DNA of 64,000 nt from Manis javanica. Lineage: Eukaryota > Chordata > Mammalia > Pholidota > Manidae. Below, piece by piece: positions 33,133 through 45,935 of this stretch. Within the stretch, counting starts at the first letter, position 1; each line of letters begins with the position of its first letter. The translations under genes and the position numbers were made by a program. The notes under the pieces were generated by a model. The model worked only from the letters and a program-made list of their open reading frames with translations. It made no database searches and had not been told where the DNA came from. The stretch lies in contig NC_133170.1 in assembly GCF_040802235.1 (NCBI RefSeq), forward strand, positions 44,587,501 to 44,651,500, in the 5' to 3' direction.

Positions 33133-35466
33133 TAAGCATAGTTCAATTTACTGTACTGTGCTTTACTGCACTTTGCAGATATCATGATTTTTACAAATTG
33201 AAGGTTTGTGGTAACCCTGCATTGAGCAAATCTATGGGTGCCATTTTGTCTAACAGCATTTACTTTGTGTCTTTGTGTCACATTTTGGTAATTTTCACAA
33301 TATTTCAAACTTTGTCATTATTATTAAATTTGTAATGGTGACCTGTGATCAGTGATCTTGGGTGTTACCAGATATTGTTTTGGGATGAGAACCATGTCCA
33401 TATAAGACAGCAAACTTAGTCAATAAATGTATGTTTTCTGAGGGCTCCACCCACCAGTGGCTCCCCCATCTCTCTCCCTCTCCTCAGGCTTCCCTATTCA
33501 CAATATTTAAATTAGGCCAATTAATAACCATACAATGACCTCTAAGTGTTGGAGTGAAAGGAAGGGTCACACGTCTCTCACTTTCAATCAGAAGCTAAGA
33601 AATCATTGAACTTAGTGAGGAAGGAATGTTAAAAGCTGAGATAGACCTCTTACAGCAAACAGTTGGCCAAATTGTGAATGCAAAGGGAAAGTTCCTAAAT
33701 AAAAAAATGCTACTCCTGTGACCACATGAATGCTAAGAAGGGAAAGAGCTTTATTGCTGAAATGCAAAATATTTTAATGGTCTGGACAGAAGATAAAAAT
33801 AGCCTTAAGTCAAAGCCTAATCCAGAACAAGGTCCCAACTCTCTTTAATTCTACGTAGACTGAGAGAGAAGCTGCAGAAGAAAAGCTGGAAGCTAGTAGA
33901 GCTTGGTTCATGAGGTTTAAGGAAAGAAGCCATCTGCATAGCAAGAAAATGTGAAGTGAAGAAGCAAGTGCTGTTGTAGAAGCTGCAGCAAGTTATCCAG
34001 GAGACCTATCTGAGATAATTAATCAACACACAACACTAAATAACAGATTTTCACTGCAGATAAAACAGCTTTCTGTTGGAAGAAGATAGCACCCAGGACT
34101 CTCAAAGCTGGAGAGCAGTCAATGCCTGGCTTCAAAGCTTCAAAGGACAGTCTGACTCTCATTAGCTCTCAGGAGCTAAGCAGTGGTGACTTTAAGTTGA
34201 AGCTGATGTTCATGATCATTCTGAAAATTCTCAGGCCCTTAAGAATTATGCTAAATCTATGCTGTGTGTGCTCTCTAATATAAACAGAACAATAAAGCCT
34301 GGATGACAGCACGTCTACTTACAACATGGTTTACTAAATGTTTTAAGCCCACTGCTGAGACCTACTGCTCAGGAAATAAATGATTCCCTTCAAAATATTA
34401 CTGCCCACTGACAATGCAGCTGGTCACATGAGAGCTCTGATGGAGATGGACAATGAAATGAAAGCTGTTTTCATAGCCATTAACACAACCTCCATTCTGC
34501 AGCTCATGGATTAGGAAGCCATTTCAACTTTTAAGTCTTTTTATTTAGGAAATACATTTTGTAAGGCTTTAACTGTCATAGATAACCATTCCTCTGCTGG
34601 GTCTGGGCAAAGTAAGTTGAAAACCTCTGGAAAGGATTCACCACCCTAGATGCCATGACGAACATTCATGATTCATGGATGGTCAAAATATCTGCATGAA
34701 TAGAGGTTTGGAAGAAGTTGATTCCAACCTTCATGAATGAATTTGAAGGGTTCAAGATCATTGGAAGAAGTAATGGCAGATGTGGAAACAACAAGAGAAC
34801 TAAAATCAGACCTGGGCCTGAACATGTGACTATTCAGTCACATGCTACCATCTCATGAAACTTGAACAGATAAAGAGTTGCTTTTTATGGAACAGTAAAG
34901 GAAGTGCTTTCTTGAGAAGGAATCTACTCCTGGTGAAGATACTGTGAATTTTGTTGAATGACAACAGGATTTACAATATTACAAAAACTTAGTTGATAAA
35001 GCAGCATCAGGGTTTGAGAGGATTGACTCTGATATTGACAGAAGTCTGTGAGTAAAATGGTATCAAACAGCATCACATGCTAAGAGAAGTTGTCTGTGAA
35101 AGGAAGAGTCAGTGCATGTGGCACACTTCATTGTCTTACTTTCAGAACTTGCCACAACCACCCAGCTTCAGCAGCCACCATCCTGATCAGTCAGTGGCCA
35201 TCAACACTGAGAGGAGACCCTCCATCAGCAAACAGATGATGACTCACTGAAAGCTCAGATAATGGTTAGCATTTTTAACACTATTTTTTAAATTGCATAC
35301 TTTCTGTAGACATATGCTACTGCACACTTAATAGACTACAGTATAATGTAAACATAACTTCTATATATACTGGGAAACCAAAAAATTCATTTGACTCACT
35401 TTATTGGATATTTGCTTTATTGTGGTGGTCAGGAATGGAAGCCACAATACCTCTGAGTTATGCCTG
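33133..35466 (+). mobile_element. Tigger1 DNA transposon, nearly full length
   Basis: About 2.3 kb that follows Tigger1 end to end: a diverged 5' terminal repeat (from 33133), 'acaaattgaaggtttgtgg' (33194), the transposase body, 'cacacttaatagactacagtataatgtaaacataacttctatat' (35323), and the 3' terminal repeat ending in 'tatgcctg' at 35466. TA dinucleotides flank both ends (33131-33132 and 35467-35468), as expected for the Tc1/mariner-pogo group. It has no intact frame. Tigger1 is an ancient eutherian family. The copy is unusually complete for its age, since most are internally deleted. Confidence 0.93.
33535..35269 (+). pseudogene. Tigger1 transposase (pogo-like) remnant
   Basis: The ancestral start (ATG at 33535) and stop (TAG at 35267-35269) are recognisable and the coding body is co-linear with the family. 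Numerous stops and indels break it: no plus-strand frame of 60 codons remains across it. The transposase normally has N-terminal CENP-B-like DNA-binding domains and a DDE catalytic core; I could not verify the catalytic residues in the broken frame. Confidence 0.85.
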
Positions 35467-35468
35467 TA

Positions 35469-37115
35469 TTTTGTGGAAGAGTTTGATAGAAAAATCACCT
35501 TTCTTAATGACATCACGAAACATTCCCAGTGCTACTATGGCTACCACACAGTGTCATTACAAACCGTAAACACCTAGACTACCCCTGTGATGACCAGAAC
35601 ACAGGGATTTATTACTGGAATAGTTCTTCTAACATTGGTTGTAAGCTGTATTCCAACCATCTGTGGACTGTACCAGTCAGGAGAGGAAAGTAGCTTATCC
35701 TGGCACTGCTTTCTGAGAGGCCAAGGTTAATATGGTAAGTTATTATGGAACTTTTTTCCACACGAATCTGCATAATATACAAGAGAGTTTTATTTACTTT
35801 GTGCATGTGAACTTGGTTCGTTGAGACCAGGGTCCCATAAATGGGGGAATCAATAATATCGACCAGAGCAAATTGATAGACATGTCCCTTAGTATGGGGG
35901 CTAAGAAACATGTTAAGAAAAAGGTTTTAGGTTCACTTAAATAATGTTTATATGAGTTGTAAGATCAAGTAAGATCTCAATTTGAACTAACTTCTCTGTT
36001 CCATTAAAGGAATAAGCAATAGTTTAATTATGGGATTGTGGGATAGCCAACTTTTTATTTAGTTTCACTTTAAAACCACTCTGAGTCAGTCTTTATCTCT
36101 AAATACTGTTTCTGAGAAATTGAGGGAAATGATGTTTGAACAAGAGGCTGGGAATATTTTAATTTAAGCTTAAAGTTTTTATTTCAGCCCTATTTTTGTT
36201 CAAAGTAATTCAGAGTATATTTATATCAGTGTCATATATTTGCAATAGAATCTTGATAATCAATGTTGATTTTACTCTGTCTTGGTAGAAACAGGTGTCA
36301 CCCTAGGCAAATTAAGATCAATGTAATTTGATAGAATGAAAAGAGCTTTAGCATGAAAACAAACATAACTTCAGTCTAGGTTCAGTCACTTAATAACAGT
36401 ATGACTTGAAGACCAAGTCTAAGTTTTGGCATCAAAACAGTGAGGATTTTTAAAATGCTGATTGGTATTTTGGAAGGATTATATGAGAAAACCAGAAGTA
36501 AAGGTCTGGCTCATAGTCATAGCTTATCAATTTTATTTTTGCTTTTCTTATTGTTTTCTAAGAAAGGAATGGAAGGAAAAAAATCATAGGGCTCAAGAGC
36601 AAGTAGGTGAGAGAGTAGCCCCAGATTACTGGAAGGGAAAATAAAAATATGTGGGACCACATTTTAGTTTTTCCCATTTAATGGGGGAGAAGGAGTGAAA
36701 ATGATATCTTTTCTGGTCATATGTGAAATAGACATGACTGCCTGTCAGTTGCACCTTGCCTGACTTCCAAAACCTCCATCATTGTGCCAGAGCTTCGGTG
36801 TTCTAGGCAATGGCTAAATGTATATTTCTTGACTTTTGTTATATGAAATATGATTTCTATTTAAAAGGTGGAAAATGTGATTTTCTTTTAGCTTTCATGA
36901 TTTAAGAAAGAAGTCTCCCCTTCTTTCTTAAAGAAAATGAATTCCAGTGTTTTTAGGTGAGGAAGGATTGTCTATTTTAATATTTCAATTAATTAGTTAA
37001 TAACATAATCCTTTCTTAAAAATTTCAAATTCATGAAACATCTATTAATACAGGGTTCACTTTTAGTTTAATTTATTGTATTTTTTTCCCAGTCTGTACC
37101 ATGATCTTTGATATG
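35469..37115. other. Mostly unassigned sequence with a possible MIR
   Basis: No exon recognised. A stretch near 36340-36490 ('cttcagtctaggttcagtcacttaataacagtatgacttgaag') fits a diverged MIR on the plus strand. The minus frame at 35612-35911 (99 codons) has no recognised domain. Confidence 0.45.
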
Positions 37116-37119
37116 TATA

Positions 37120-37505
37120 TTAGTTTTCTACTGTTTCTCTAACAGAGTACCACAAACTTAGTGTCTTAAAACAACACAAATATATAATCTTACATTTTCA
37201 TAGGTTACAAGTCTGACAGTACTCATTAGGCTAAAATGAAGGTATTTCTGTTTATTTTACCAAAGGGTTGTATTGCAATCTGATCTGAAGACTCTACAGA
37301 CAAAGAAAAAAATTATTTCCTTGCCTTTCCAGGTTCTAGAGGCTGTCTCTCTGCTTGGCCCGTGTCCCCCTTCCCTCCGTCGTCAAAGCCCTCAATGGTG
37401 AGTGGCCTCTTCCTCACACAGCATCGCTGTGACTGCTGCTTTCTTGTTCCACTTTTAAGGACGTGTAAGATTGTATTTGGCCCACCCAGATAATCCAGTA
37501 TACTC
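37120..37505 (-). mobile_element. MLT1-like (ERVL-MaLR) LTR
   Basis: The plus strand is the reverse complement of MLT1: 'tattagttttctactgtttctctaacagagtaccacaaacttagtgtcttaaaacaaca' (37118-37176), then 'ggttctagaggctg' and the 'ggcccacccagataatccag' end. Two ends and a collapsed middle are seen. Confidence 0.75.
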
Positions 37506-37509
37506 ACCC

Positions 37510-38475
37510 AATCTCATTGCAAAGTTCCTTTTGCTACGTAAGGTAACATATTTATAGATTGCAGAAATTATGATATGTATATTTTTCAGGGACAGGCCTG
37601 TGAAATTTCTGTCCTGTGTTTGCTTGCTTTTTTTTCTCTCTCTCTTTCTTTCATTTGACATATTTTTAAGACCTCTATACTTGTGTGTGTGTTGATTTAG
37701 TTCACTACTTCTATGTGCTGTCTGGTGTTCCTTCTTGTACATCCACCAAATTTTAATGATCCATTTCCCTATTGACAGACATGTAGGTGGCCAATATTTG
37801 CAGCCTCAAACAAAACTACTATGAACAACCTTATGCATATCTCTTTGTAATCAACATGAAATTTCTCTGGAGTATATACCCAGAAGCAAGATTAATGGGT
37901 AGAATACTACAGGCATCCTTAATTTTCATTAAATACTGCCAGAGTTCACTCCCACCTCCCGTAGTGTACAAAGATTATCACAAACCTTATCCTTGCAAAC
38001 ACCCCATGTTATCCAATTTTATAATTTTTACCAAACTCATTGATTCACAGGTTTTCATTTATGTTTTATGTAATACTCCTTATTTCAGTGTAATGTACAT
38101 ACAAAGCATGGTACAGATCCTAAGTGCACAGTTCAATCAATTATCACAAATTAAATATGCTTGCATAAGTGACACCCCAAAAACAGACAGAAGGTTGAAA
38201 ACCCTGCTTTTAGTCACTATTCCCTCCAAATGGAGCAATTACTCAAATTTTTATCTCTATGGAATAGTTCTCCAATAAATTTAAATGAAATCACATAGTG
38301 TTTTTGTTTGTTTGTTTGTTTGTTTATTGTCTGTTTGGTTCTGGCTTCTTTCAACCAATGCAGTTTGTGAGATTTACACGTGGATTTGTGTGTAGCAATA
38401 GTTGTTCATTCACATTGTCTTATAAGGTTTACGTGATTCAATGACAAGGTCTAGCATATGGTGAACAGCCTGTAG
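37510..38475 (-). mobile_element. Old L1 pieces (ORF2 C-terminus, then a second 3'UTR)
   Basis: 37740-38040 is antisense ORF2 C-terminus ('attgacagacatgtaggtggcc', 'atacccagaagcaag'). At about 38050 an antisense L1 3'UTR starts afresh ('cagtgtaatgtacatacaaagcatggtacag') and runs to 38475, so two insertions adjoin. A (TTTG)n run lies at about 38300-38327. Boundaries are approximate. Confidence 0.7.
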
Positions 38476-38559
38476 GTGACAACTGCTGTCTATGAGCTTT
38501 GGTGTTTCTCAACCCCTGTCTCTCGTAGCCCTTAGCTACGCAGCCCCTGAAATGGGGCT

Positions 38560-38715
38560 CTCGTACAAACTGCTTTCCTTGTCAAGTTCAAAGTCATTGG
38601 CCCCTGCCTGCCTCTATCTTTACCTCCCATAACTCAGCTCCACATCATTTACTGTTAACTCATATCAACTGTTCCTGTTGCCTGAAATAACTTGTCTGCA
38701 GTGATAAGCTCCTAC
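38560..38715 (+). mobile_element. Possible L2 fragment
   Basis: 'aagttcaaagtcattggcccctgcctgcctctat' matches the sense L2 block that normally reads 'ccaaactcctt...ctggcccctgcctacctct'. It lies between two L1 segments. Confidence 0.5.
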
Positions 38716-38719
38716 AAAT

Positions 38720-39800
38720 TCATTGCATGATTTATTTCTCTGTTCTATTATAGATGCTTTAGCGTATTATGAATAGTGTTGCAATAAAAATGCTGGTAGA
38801 TGACCTTTCTTGAACATATCTATTCATTTTTGATGATCCCAAACCTGGTGGTGGAATTGATGGGTCCAACTGAGTGAATTTGTTCATCTTTTGTAGACAT
38901 CACCAAAGAGTTTTCCAGAGTGGTTATACCAAGTGCTACTCTCACTATCAGGATATGAGACTCTAAGCTGCTCCACATCATTGTCAGTGTCATTCTCTGA
39001 CTTTTCCGTTTTTCCATTCTGGTGGATGTACAGAGGTATCTTATTGTTCTTTTTAATTTCCAGTCCCTGAATGACTAATGAAGTTGAACACTTTCTATAT
39101 GCTTATTGATATTTGGATGATATTATCTGTTTTGAATTGACTGTTCAAGTATTCTGCCCATTTTTATTGGATTGTTTGCCTTTATTTTATTGATTTGTAG
39201 TAATTCATATACTACAAATAGGAATCATTTGTTGTATACATCTATGTAACAAACATTATCTCTAACATTGATTGTATCTTTAGTTTTCTCCCCCTTTCTC
39301 ATATGATTTTTTTTTGCATTTTTTCTCTTTGGCTTTTCTTATTACAGATCTATATATTTTTTGTTCTTTTAAAAAGTGAGTTGTAAACATTTTCTTATAT
39401 CTTTCTATATACTTCGATAAATTTCTGCTCCAGTTTTTATTATTTCTTCCCATCTACATTGCATGGGGTGGGGGGGGGAGTTAATTTGCTGTTGTTGCCC
39501 TAACTTATGAAGATGAGTATTTAGAACTCTGGTTTTCAGCCTTTCTTCTTTTCTGGTCTAAACTCCCTTTTAAGCAGAGCTTTAGCTACATCCAATATGT
39601 TGTCATATCTTTTATTTCTCATTGATTTAGTTTAAAATATATTTTAATTTTCTTTATGAGCTCTTCTTAGGCACATGGATTATTTTAAAGTACATTGCTT
39701 AATTTCCAGTTATTTGAGGGATTTTTAAAAATTATTATCTTGTCATTGAATGTTAGCTTAACATCAGTGTGGCAGAGAACAGCTGCATGATGTCAAACCT
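38720..39800 (-). mobile_element. Old L1 ORF2 fragment
   Basis: Antisense ORF2 landmarks: 'gaatagtgttgcaataaaaatgctgg' (38771), the 'gaaatgggtgg' class region, 'ttctgcccatttttattggattgtttg' (39152), then sequence corresponding to the region upstream of the reverse transcriptase (39575-39740). Heavily decayed. Confidence 0.75.
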
Positions 39801-40089
39801 TAAAGTTTGTTGAGTCTGGCTCTTTGACTCAGCCTCTGTCCAGTTTTTTTAATGTTATATGTTCTTGAAAAATAATACAGGTATATTCTGTAATTGTTTC
39901 ATGCAATGTTTTGCGTTTGTCACTTCAGTTACATTTACTAATCCAGCTGTTAAAAGCTGCTACATTCATACACAGAATCTGTTTGTTCAGGATATAGTTT
40001 TGCTCTACTGGTTATTGAAAAGATGCAATAGATTTCTAACTGCAGTTTTGCATTTGACTAGTTCTCCTTTTAGTTTTGCCAATTTTTGC

Positions 40090-42010
40090 TTAAATATTTG
40101 TGTACTATAGCACAGGTATATAAAGAGAAGTAAACATGTCCTAAATGTTCAGTCTAGTAAGTCTTCATAAACTGCACCTACCTGTGTGGTCGGTTCCCAG
40201 ATGAAGAACAAACTATCATTGTCATTCAAACAACTAATATTATTCTCCCTCCCAGTCATTTCCTCCTAAATGGTAACCATAATCCTGCCTTCTAACAGCC
40301 TAAAAATTTTTTACATGTGTTTTAAATTTCCTTTGCTCATGTAATCATGCTTTGCATTCCTTTGTATATGGTTTCTTTGGATGAACATTATACTTTGAAA
40401 TTAACCCATGGCATTGTTAGTTGTTATAGATGGCTCATTGTCACTGTTGTATAGTATTCCATTTTGTGAGCACAGTAAGATTTATATATCTGTTCTACTG
40501 TTGATGGGCATTTAGGTTATTTCCCACTGGATACTATTGCCAGTAGTACTGTAATAAATATTTTGGTGAACATGTGCTTGAATTGGGGATGGATACGTAC
40601 CTAGAAGTGGAATTGGTGGATCCTGTGGTTTGCCTGTGCTGACTGTGGGTTCTGACTTTGCTGCTGTGCTCAAAACAGTAGTCCTTTTCAAACTTCTTCA
40701 TCTTAGCTATTCTGGCTAGTATCTAATGGTTCTCACTGAAGTTTCAATTTGAATTTCTAGAAAAGTTTAACACTCATATGTATGGATACTCTTTCATGAT
40801 GTATCTGCTCATTCTTTAGTCCATTGTCAACTGTGTTGAAAGTGTACTTAATGTTGAGATTAAGTTTTTCTTATTGATTTATAAGAGTCCTTTATTCTGA
40901 ATATGGATATTTTCTTAAGTATAAGAATCATGAATATATACTCCCACTTCATGTATTGCCTTTCCATTCTACTAATGGTGTATTTACAATATATGTTATT
41001 TTCTTATAATGTAGCCATTTTTTTTTCTTATATGGATAGCACTTTTAGAGCCCTATAAAGAAATATTTTCCCATAAACAGGGAATCAAGATTTTCTTCTG
41101 TTTTTCTCCAAATTGTGTATAGTTTTACATGTCACATTTAACATTTGATCAGTCTGGAATTGATTTTTTTGATGGTTTGAGATAAGAGTCAAAATACATA
41201 TTTTCATATGACAGTCTTCAGTGTCACCTTTACCAAAAATCAGGTGACCACATAGTGTGAGTCTGTCTGTGTGCTCTCTATTCTGTTTCACTGGCTAGTT
41301 TGTGGATCCTTGCATCCATACCACACTCTTTTAATTATCATATTTTTGCAATAGGTCTTGACATCTTGTAGTATATTCCCTTTTTACTACATCTTTAAAA
41401 TTACCCTGGATACTTTTAATTTGCCAACCAACCTTATTAGTGAGAATGGCATCACATTTTTTTTTTTCTGATTGCTCTGAGGCTGAGCTTTTCCTATGTA
41501 AATGGAAAATTCACTTAACCTATTCTTTACTTAGGGGAAATTTTCTCTCTTTTCTGTTTAGTATTGGTACAAATTAGGTCTTTCCATGTTACAGATAATA
41601 ACTCTGTCATTTTTAAAGGTTGTATATACCTTTTCCAGTGTGTGCTTTGTCTATTCACTCTTTGATGTACAAAAGATTAGACATTTTGATATATGGTCAA
41701 ATTTATCAGTTTTTACTCACAGACCATGCTTTTGTGTCAGTGTCATCTTTAAGAACATTATATTTGCTTCTAAATTTTTTAAAACTTGCTTTATACATGT
41801 AAGCCTTGAGTCCACCTGGTATTGATTTTTCTTTGTGATATAGAATGAGACTCCAATTTTATTTATTTATTTTCCATAGAGTTAATCAATTCTCACATTT
41901 ATTGATGAGTTTATTCTTCATTGACTTCTCTGCAAATGCATCTCAATTATTTCAGTCTTTGTGTATACTTGCATCTATTTCTATGCTTTCTATTTTATTC
42001 CAGTAGTCTA
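40090..42010 (-). mobile_element. Old L1 (3'UTR and ORF2 C-terminal half)
   Basis: Starts with a 3'UTR ('tcagtctagtaagtcttcataaactgc'), then ORF2 C-terminus with 'tatagtattccattttgtgag' (40450), 'ttgatgggcatttaggtta' (40502), 'agaagtggaattggtgga' (40602), and continues to about 42010 ('ttgcaataggtcttgacatcttgtagtatattcc' near 41345). No intact frame. Confidence 0.8.
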
Positions 42011-43445
42011 TTTTTTCAAACTTTCATCAATATTTCTCAACTTTAACACTCCCTTAATTTCTGAAACTTTAAATGATTTTGATCTCTGCTAGGGCAAGTG
42101 TCTCCATGCGGTAATTTTAGTTGTAAGGTATTTATGGAGCAAAGGGATTTTCCATTCTTATTTTGAGATGCCTTGAATCATAAATAGGTATAAAAATTGT
42201 AAAATAATTTTACTGTAATTTCTTTATTTTACAAGTGAAGACCCTGAGACCTAAAAAAGATGAAATGTTCTATGACTCCTGATTCTCAACTTATCTCCTT
42301 TATTGTGTAAAAAAAAAAAACAAAGAAATTAGGTATATAAGAAATTATATTGCTTTAATTTTCTGTGATTCTCTCAGAAGAAACAAAATAATTGTGCATT
42401 TTTTCTTTGGACAAAAACATTGTCCAGGGAACTATTTCATATCAAAGATTAATTAAAAATCATTAAATCCAGTAAAGGAGCACTGATTTGTCATTGGTAA
42501 AAGTGGATGTTAACAACAGGTGGACCAATCACCACCATGTAGCTGAGGGCAAGTTACCTCACTTGTCAGTTGAGTGGATTTGTCTGGTGAAGTTTAGGTG
42601 CTAGGTGATTTTTAACTCTCTATAATTTTATTATTACATCTTGAAAAATAGTGGATATTGCTCATACTGGTAGGAAGAATGAAACAGCTTTGTCGTGAAC
42701 AATTTGTGAGTAATTACAAAGAGTTATTTTGAAACTAAGATCAAGATAAAGAACTAGTATTAAAAAACAACCAAATAAAAATAGAAACCAATATTCAAAT
42801 ATCAGATGGTATCCTTGTATTGCTGATTGCTTATACTATTGCATAATTATGTTTAGAATAAATAACAGCAATAAATAGTGAATTTATAATTTAATTCACT
42901 ATTTCCACTGCACGAATTGTTATTACTTCTAGTTGGTTATAATGATTTTTTTTAAAAACCTGTTTTAAAAAAACCTTAAAACAAAAATATTTTCTACTGG
43001 AATTATTTCATGAAATCAATGATAAACTTCTTTAGAAAATGAAGTTTGGCTATATTGTGAATATCTACCATTATAGGAGTTTACTCCTTTTACTATATGT
43101 GTCAAACAATGGTACATTTCATCAATATTTAAAACCATGAGATGTTGTCATGGGATAATGAACAGGGATATTCAATTTTATTGGAATTACATAATAATCA
43201 GAAAATCCTGACTCACACCAAGTAACTAAATAGTTTGTCTCAGTTATATGTAGGAACAATAAAATTTAACTTCCTGTCTGGAAGAATAGATCTAATGAAC
43301 AAAACATGTTTTAAAACAAAAGGATTGTTTTTAAGCATTGATATATACAAAATACTTTTTGACTGAATTGTGAGTTATAATCTAAAGAACTAATGAAGTC
43401 AGTGTTAGGGTGTTTGAAAGGTATTTTTCAGGTTTAAGTATTCTC
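42011..43445. other. Unassigned AT-rich sequence with a MIR trace
   Basis: Nothing firm. 42228-42300 ('tttacaagtgaagaccctgagacc') is probably a minus-strand MIR remnant. Confidence 0.45.
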
Positions 43446-43449
43446 TAGT

Positions 43450-45270
43450 TCATTTTGAAAGTACTGGATAGATGGTGTCCTTAAGATCCCAGAAAAATGG
43501 TGAAGAAACCTACATAAAACATGTAGAAGAAAAGTTGGTGAAAATACATCTTCATGAACATCTAGATGTGAATGGCTGGAGGTAAACTAGCAGAAGCTGA
43601 ACAAGTATTATCAATATTGTGAAGAGAGAAACAGAAAGAATGAATAGGGCATCTGTGAGGCCTAAAAATAACAGAACCCAAATGGCTAATATATTCTCCC
43701 TGCAAAGATCAGGGGGCAGTTTGAATATAGTAGCTAAAACTAAGGCTATTAGTTTCTTTGGAAAGAGGTTTGTGGTAAGATCTGAAGTAGCAGAAGCATT
43801 CTATGCCCTTCCCATGAAGTCTTAAAATCAACAAGCCAAGATTGCCTTCTCAAATAAAGCCAAACACTAAGGAGAGAATTTATTTGGATCTACATTGAAC
43901 AGGACAAGACAAAGGAAAAGAAGGCCCAGATAGAAGTGGGGAAGGAACCAGTACCTGGATATCTCTGCACACATTAAACTCTATTTTTGATGATTTCATA
44001 AAAGCAAGAGAGGCTGGGTCTGTGATTTGAAGCTGGAAAACCCTCCTGATCCAACCCTACTTCTTAAAGTTAAGGAAAATTTAAATTACATAAAAATTGG
44101 AAAAAGAAAAATATTACATTTGGAAATGCTATTGCATTTGAATCTCATACAAAAATACTACAAGGAAAAAAATGCATACCAAACAAATGACACTATAAAC
44201 CACTACTTCAAAATGTGCTAAAATAGACTAAGAAAATAATAGAAGACATGAAAAGACAACACAAATTACAATTAGGAAAACGCAGAAGTGAAATTTAGAA
44301 ATCAAGAAATAATTAGAATAAAAGAAAAACATGTCAGAAATTAATATTAAACTGAAAAAAGCATAAATGGAAACTAAAACAACAGATTGTTCCTCAAGAT
44401 AAATGAAAGTTGAAGAGAAAGAATATTAAAAAAAAGTATGAAAAAGAAATGACACATCTCAGGATTTGAAAGAAAATTTTAAATATTTAAGACATGCAAA
44501 GAAGATCCAACATACATATGATAGAAACTCCCAATGGAAAAAAATCAAAGGACACAAATAATATTAATAATAAAAATTTAAGAAATTGAGAAGTTACTAG
44601 AATGAGCAAAACACTAAAACTTAGTTTCGTAAAATACAATAAACCTTAAAAATACTCTTTAATATCCACACAAAAAACACAAATAATTTATAAGGGAAAG
44701 ATCATCATGTCATCAGACCTTTTGAATAGCAACCCTTTAATGTGAGATGACAGTGCTTACTCAAGGAAACATATTCAAGGAAATAAAATGAGAATGAAAT
44801 ATATTACATTTTGACAAACTGACTTTCAAAATAAAAGTGGAATTAAAGTTATTAAAATGCAAAATCCCAGAGAATTTTAATCTTAATGAGACTTCCCTAA
44901 GGAATCTGCTACAGAATCAGCTTTAGATTACCAAAATAATTGAGAAGAAACACATAAAAAACTATGAGTCATTATAGTTGGAACTAAGAATAAATAAATT
45001 GTGGTTGTAAGAAAGAAATTACAGTGTATCATAGGAGTGTGCTTTGACAAAAAATATACTTCAATAATTAAAACATAAGAGGGCAATAGGAAAAGCATAC
45101 CAAAATTTGTAATGTCAGTTATTGCCTGGAGGCAAAATAATATTACTTAAAATTATATACTATAGGTGAGGTTGGAATCAGAGAAAAATAGCTTATTAGC
45201 TATTTTCAATCTTAATAAAGCACCAATAGAAAATAATTTTCAAAATGATAACAGAAAATGATATATTAAA
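43450..45270 (+). mobile_element. HAL1-like LINE relic
   Basis: A long A-rich stretch on the plus strand with degenerate ORF1-like wording: coiled-coil-like Lys/Glu/Asn-rich codons (44220-44440), 'catacatatgatagaaactcccaatgg' near 44510 where ORF1 has the Ile-Gly-Val-Pro motif, and A-rich 3' sequence. No frame exceeds 70 codons. HAL1 (a LINE with ORF1 only) is the best fit; an old L1 ORF1 is the alternative. Confidence 0.5.
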
Positions 45271-45274
45271 GTCA

Positions 45275-45920
45275 ACAAAGGAACAAAAATGTAAACCTCC
45301 CTAAACAATCATAAAAATATGCTCTCCTCTGTCTAAAGGGTGATATAGTATGGATATTTTCTCTTTCTGAAAAATAATGAAAGATTAACATTAAAATAAT
45401 TAGTTAATTAGTTAACCTATCAGAGAGGTAGGGAATAGAGTCGAGAGAACAAGAGTAGAGTTTATTCTTCTTTAAATGTGACTTATTTCATGATTTCTCT
45501 TGAAAGTATAAATATTTTATATAAAAATTAAACAATATCAAATATTTTAAAATTTCTAAAATTTTTCTTCATTAAATGAATAAAACCAAGATATGTCATA
45601 GGAGGCATAGAAAGGGATTTGTCTAAGTCATTTAGAACATGTTCATTTGAAAATACTATGTATTTCACAGAACTATTTTTACAAGAACTGCAAAATAAAA
45701 ATTTATACAATTTTTAGTAATCATATTATCAGTGGTAGTTGTCAGTAGTATAATTTTGTTTCACTGTGTGTAATGTGGGTTAAAATTAATGAGTAATTAT
45801 GTGTTAATTCTAGCCTCTCAAGTGTCCTTGACAACTGGAATTGTTCAGCATTGAAGAGTAGATAAAAAAGAAAGAAGTTATGTAGAAATCTTGTAATCCT
45901 TTCACTTTGAAATATCTGTA
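45275..45920. other. Unassigned AT-rich sequence
   Basis: No exon or repeat family recognised. Confidence 0.5.
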
Positions 45921-45923
45921 TAT

Positions 45924-45935
45924 TCATTACTTATT
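45924..45935. repeat. 12-bp direct repeat, left copy
   Basis: TCATTACTTATT, identical at 47062-47073, directly abutting the truncated end of the L1 piece. Confidence 0.8.

Noticed and set aside
35612..35911. 99-codon minus-strand frame beside Tigger1
   Set aside because: No domain recognised and no supporting context. It could be chance in moderately balanced sequence.
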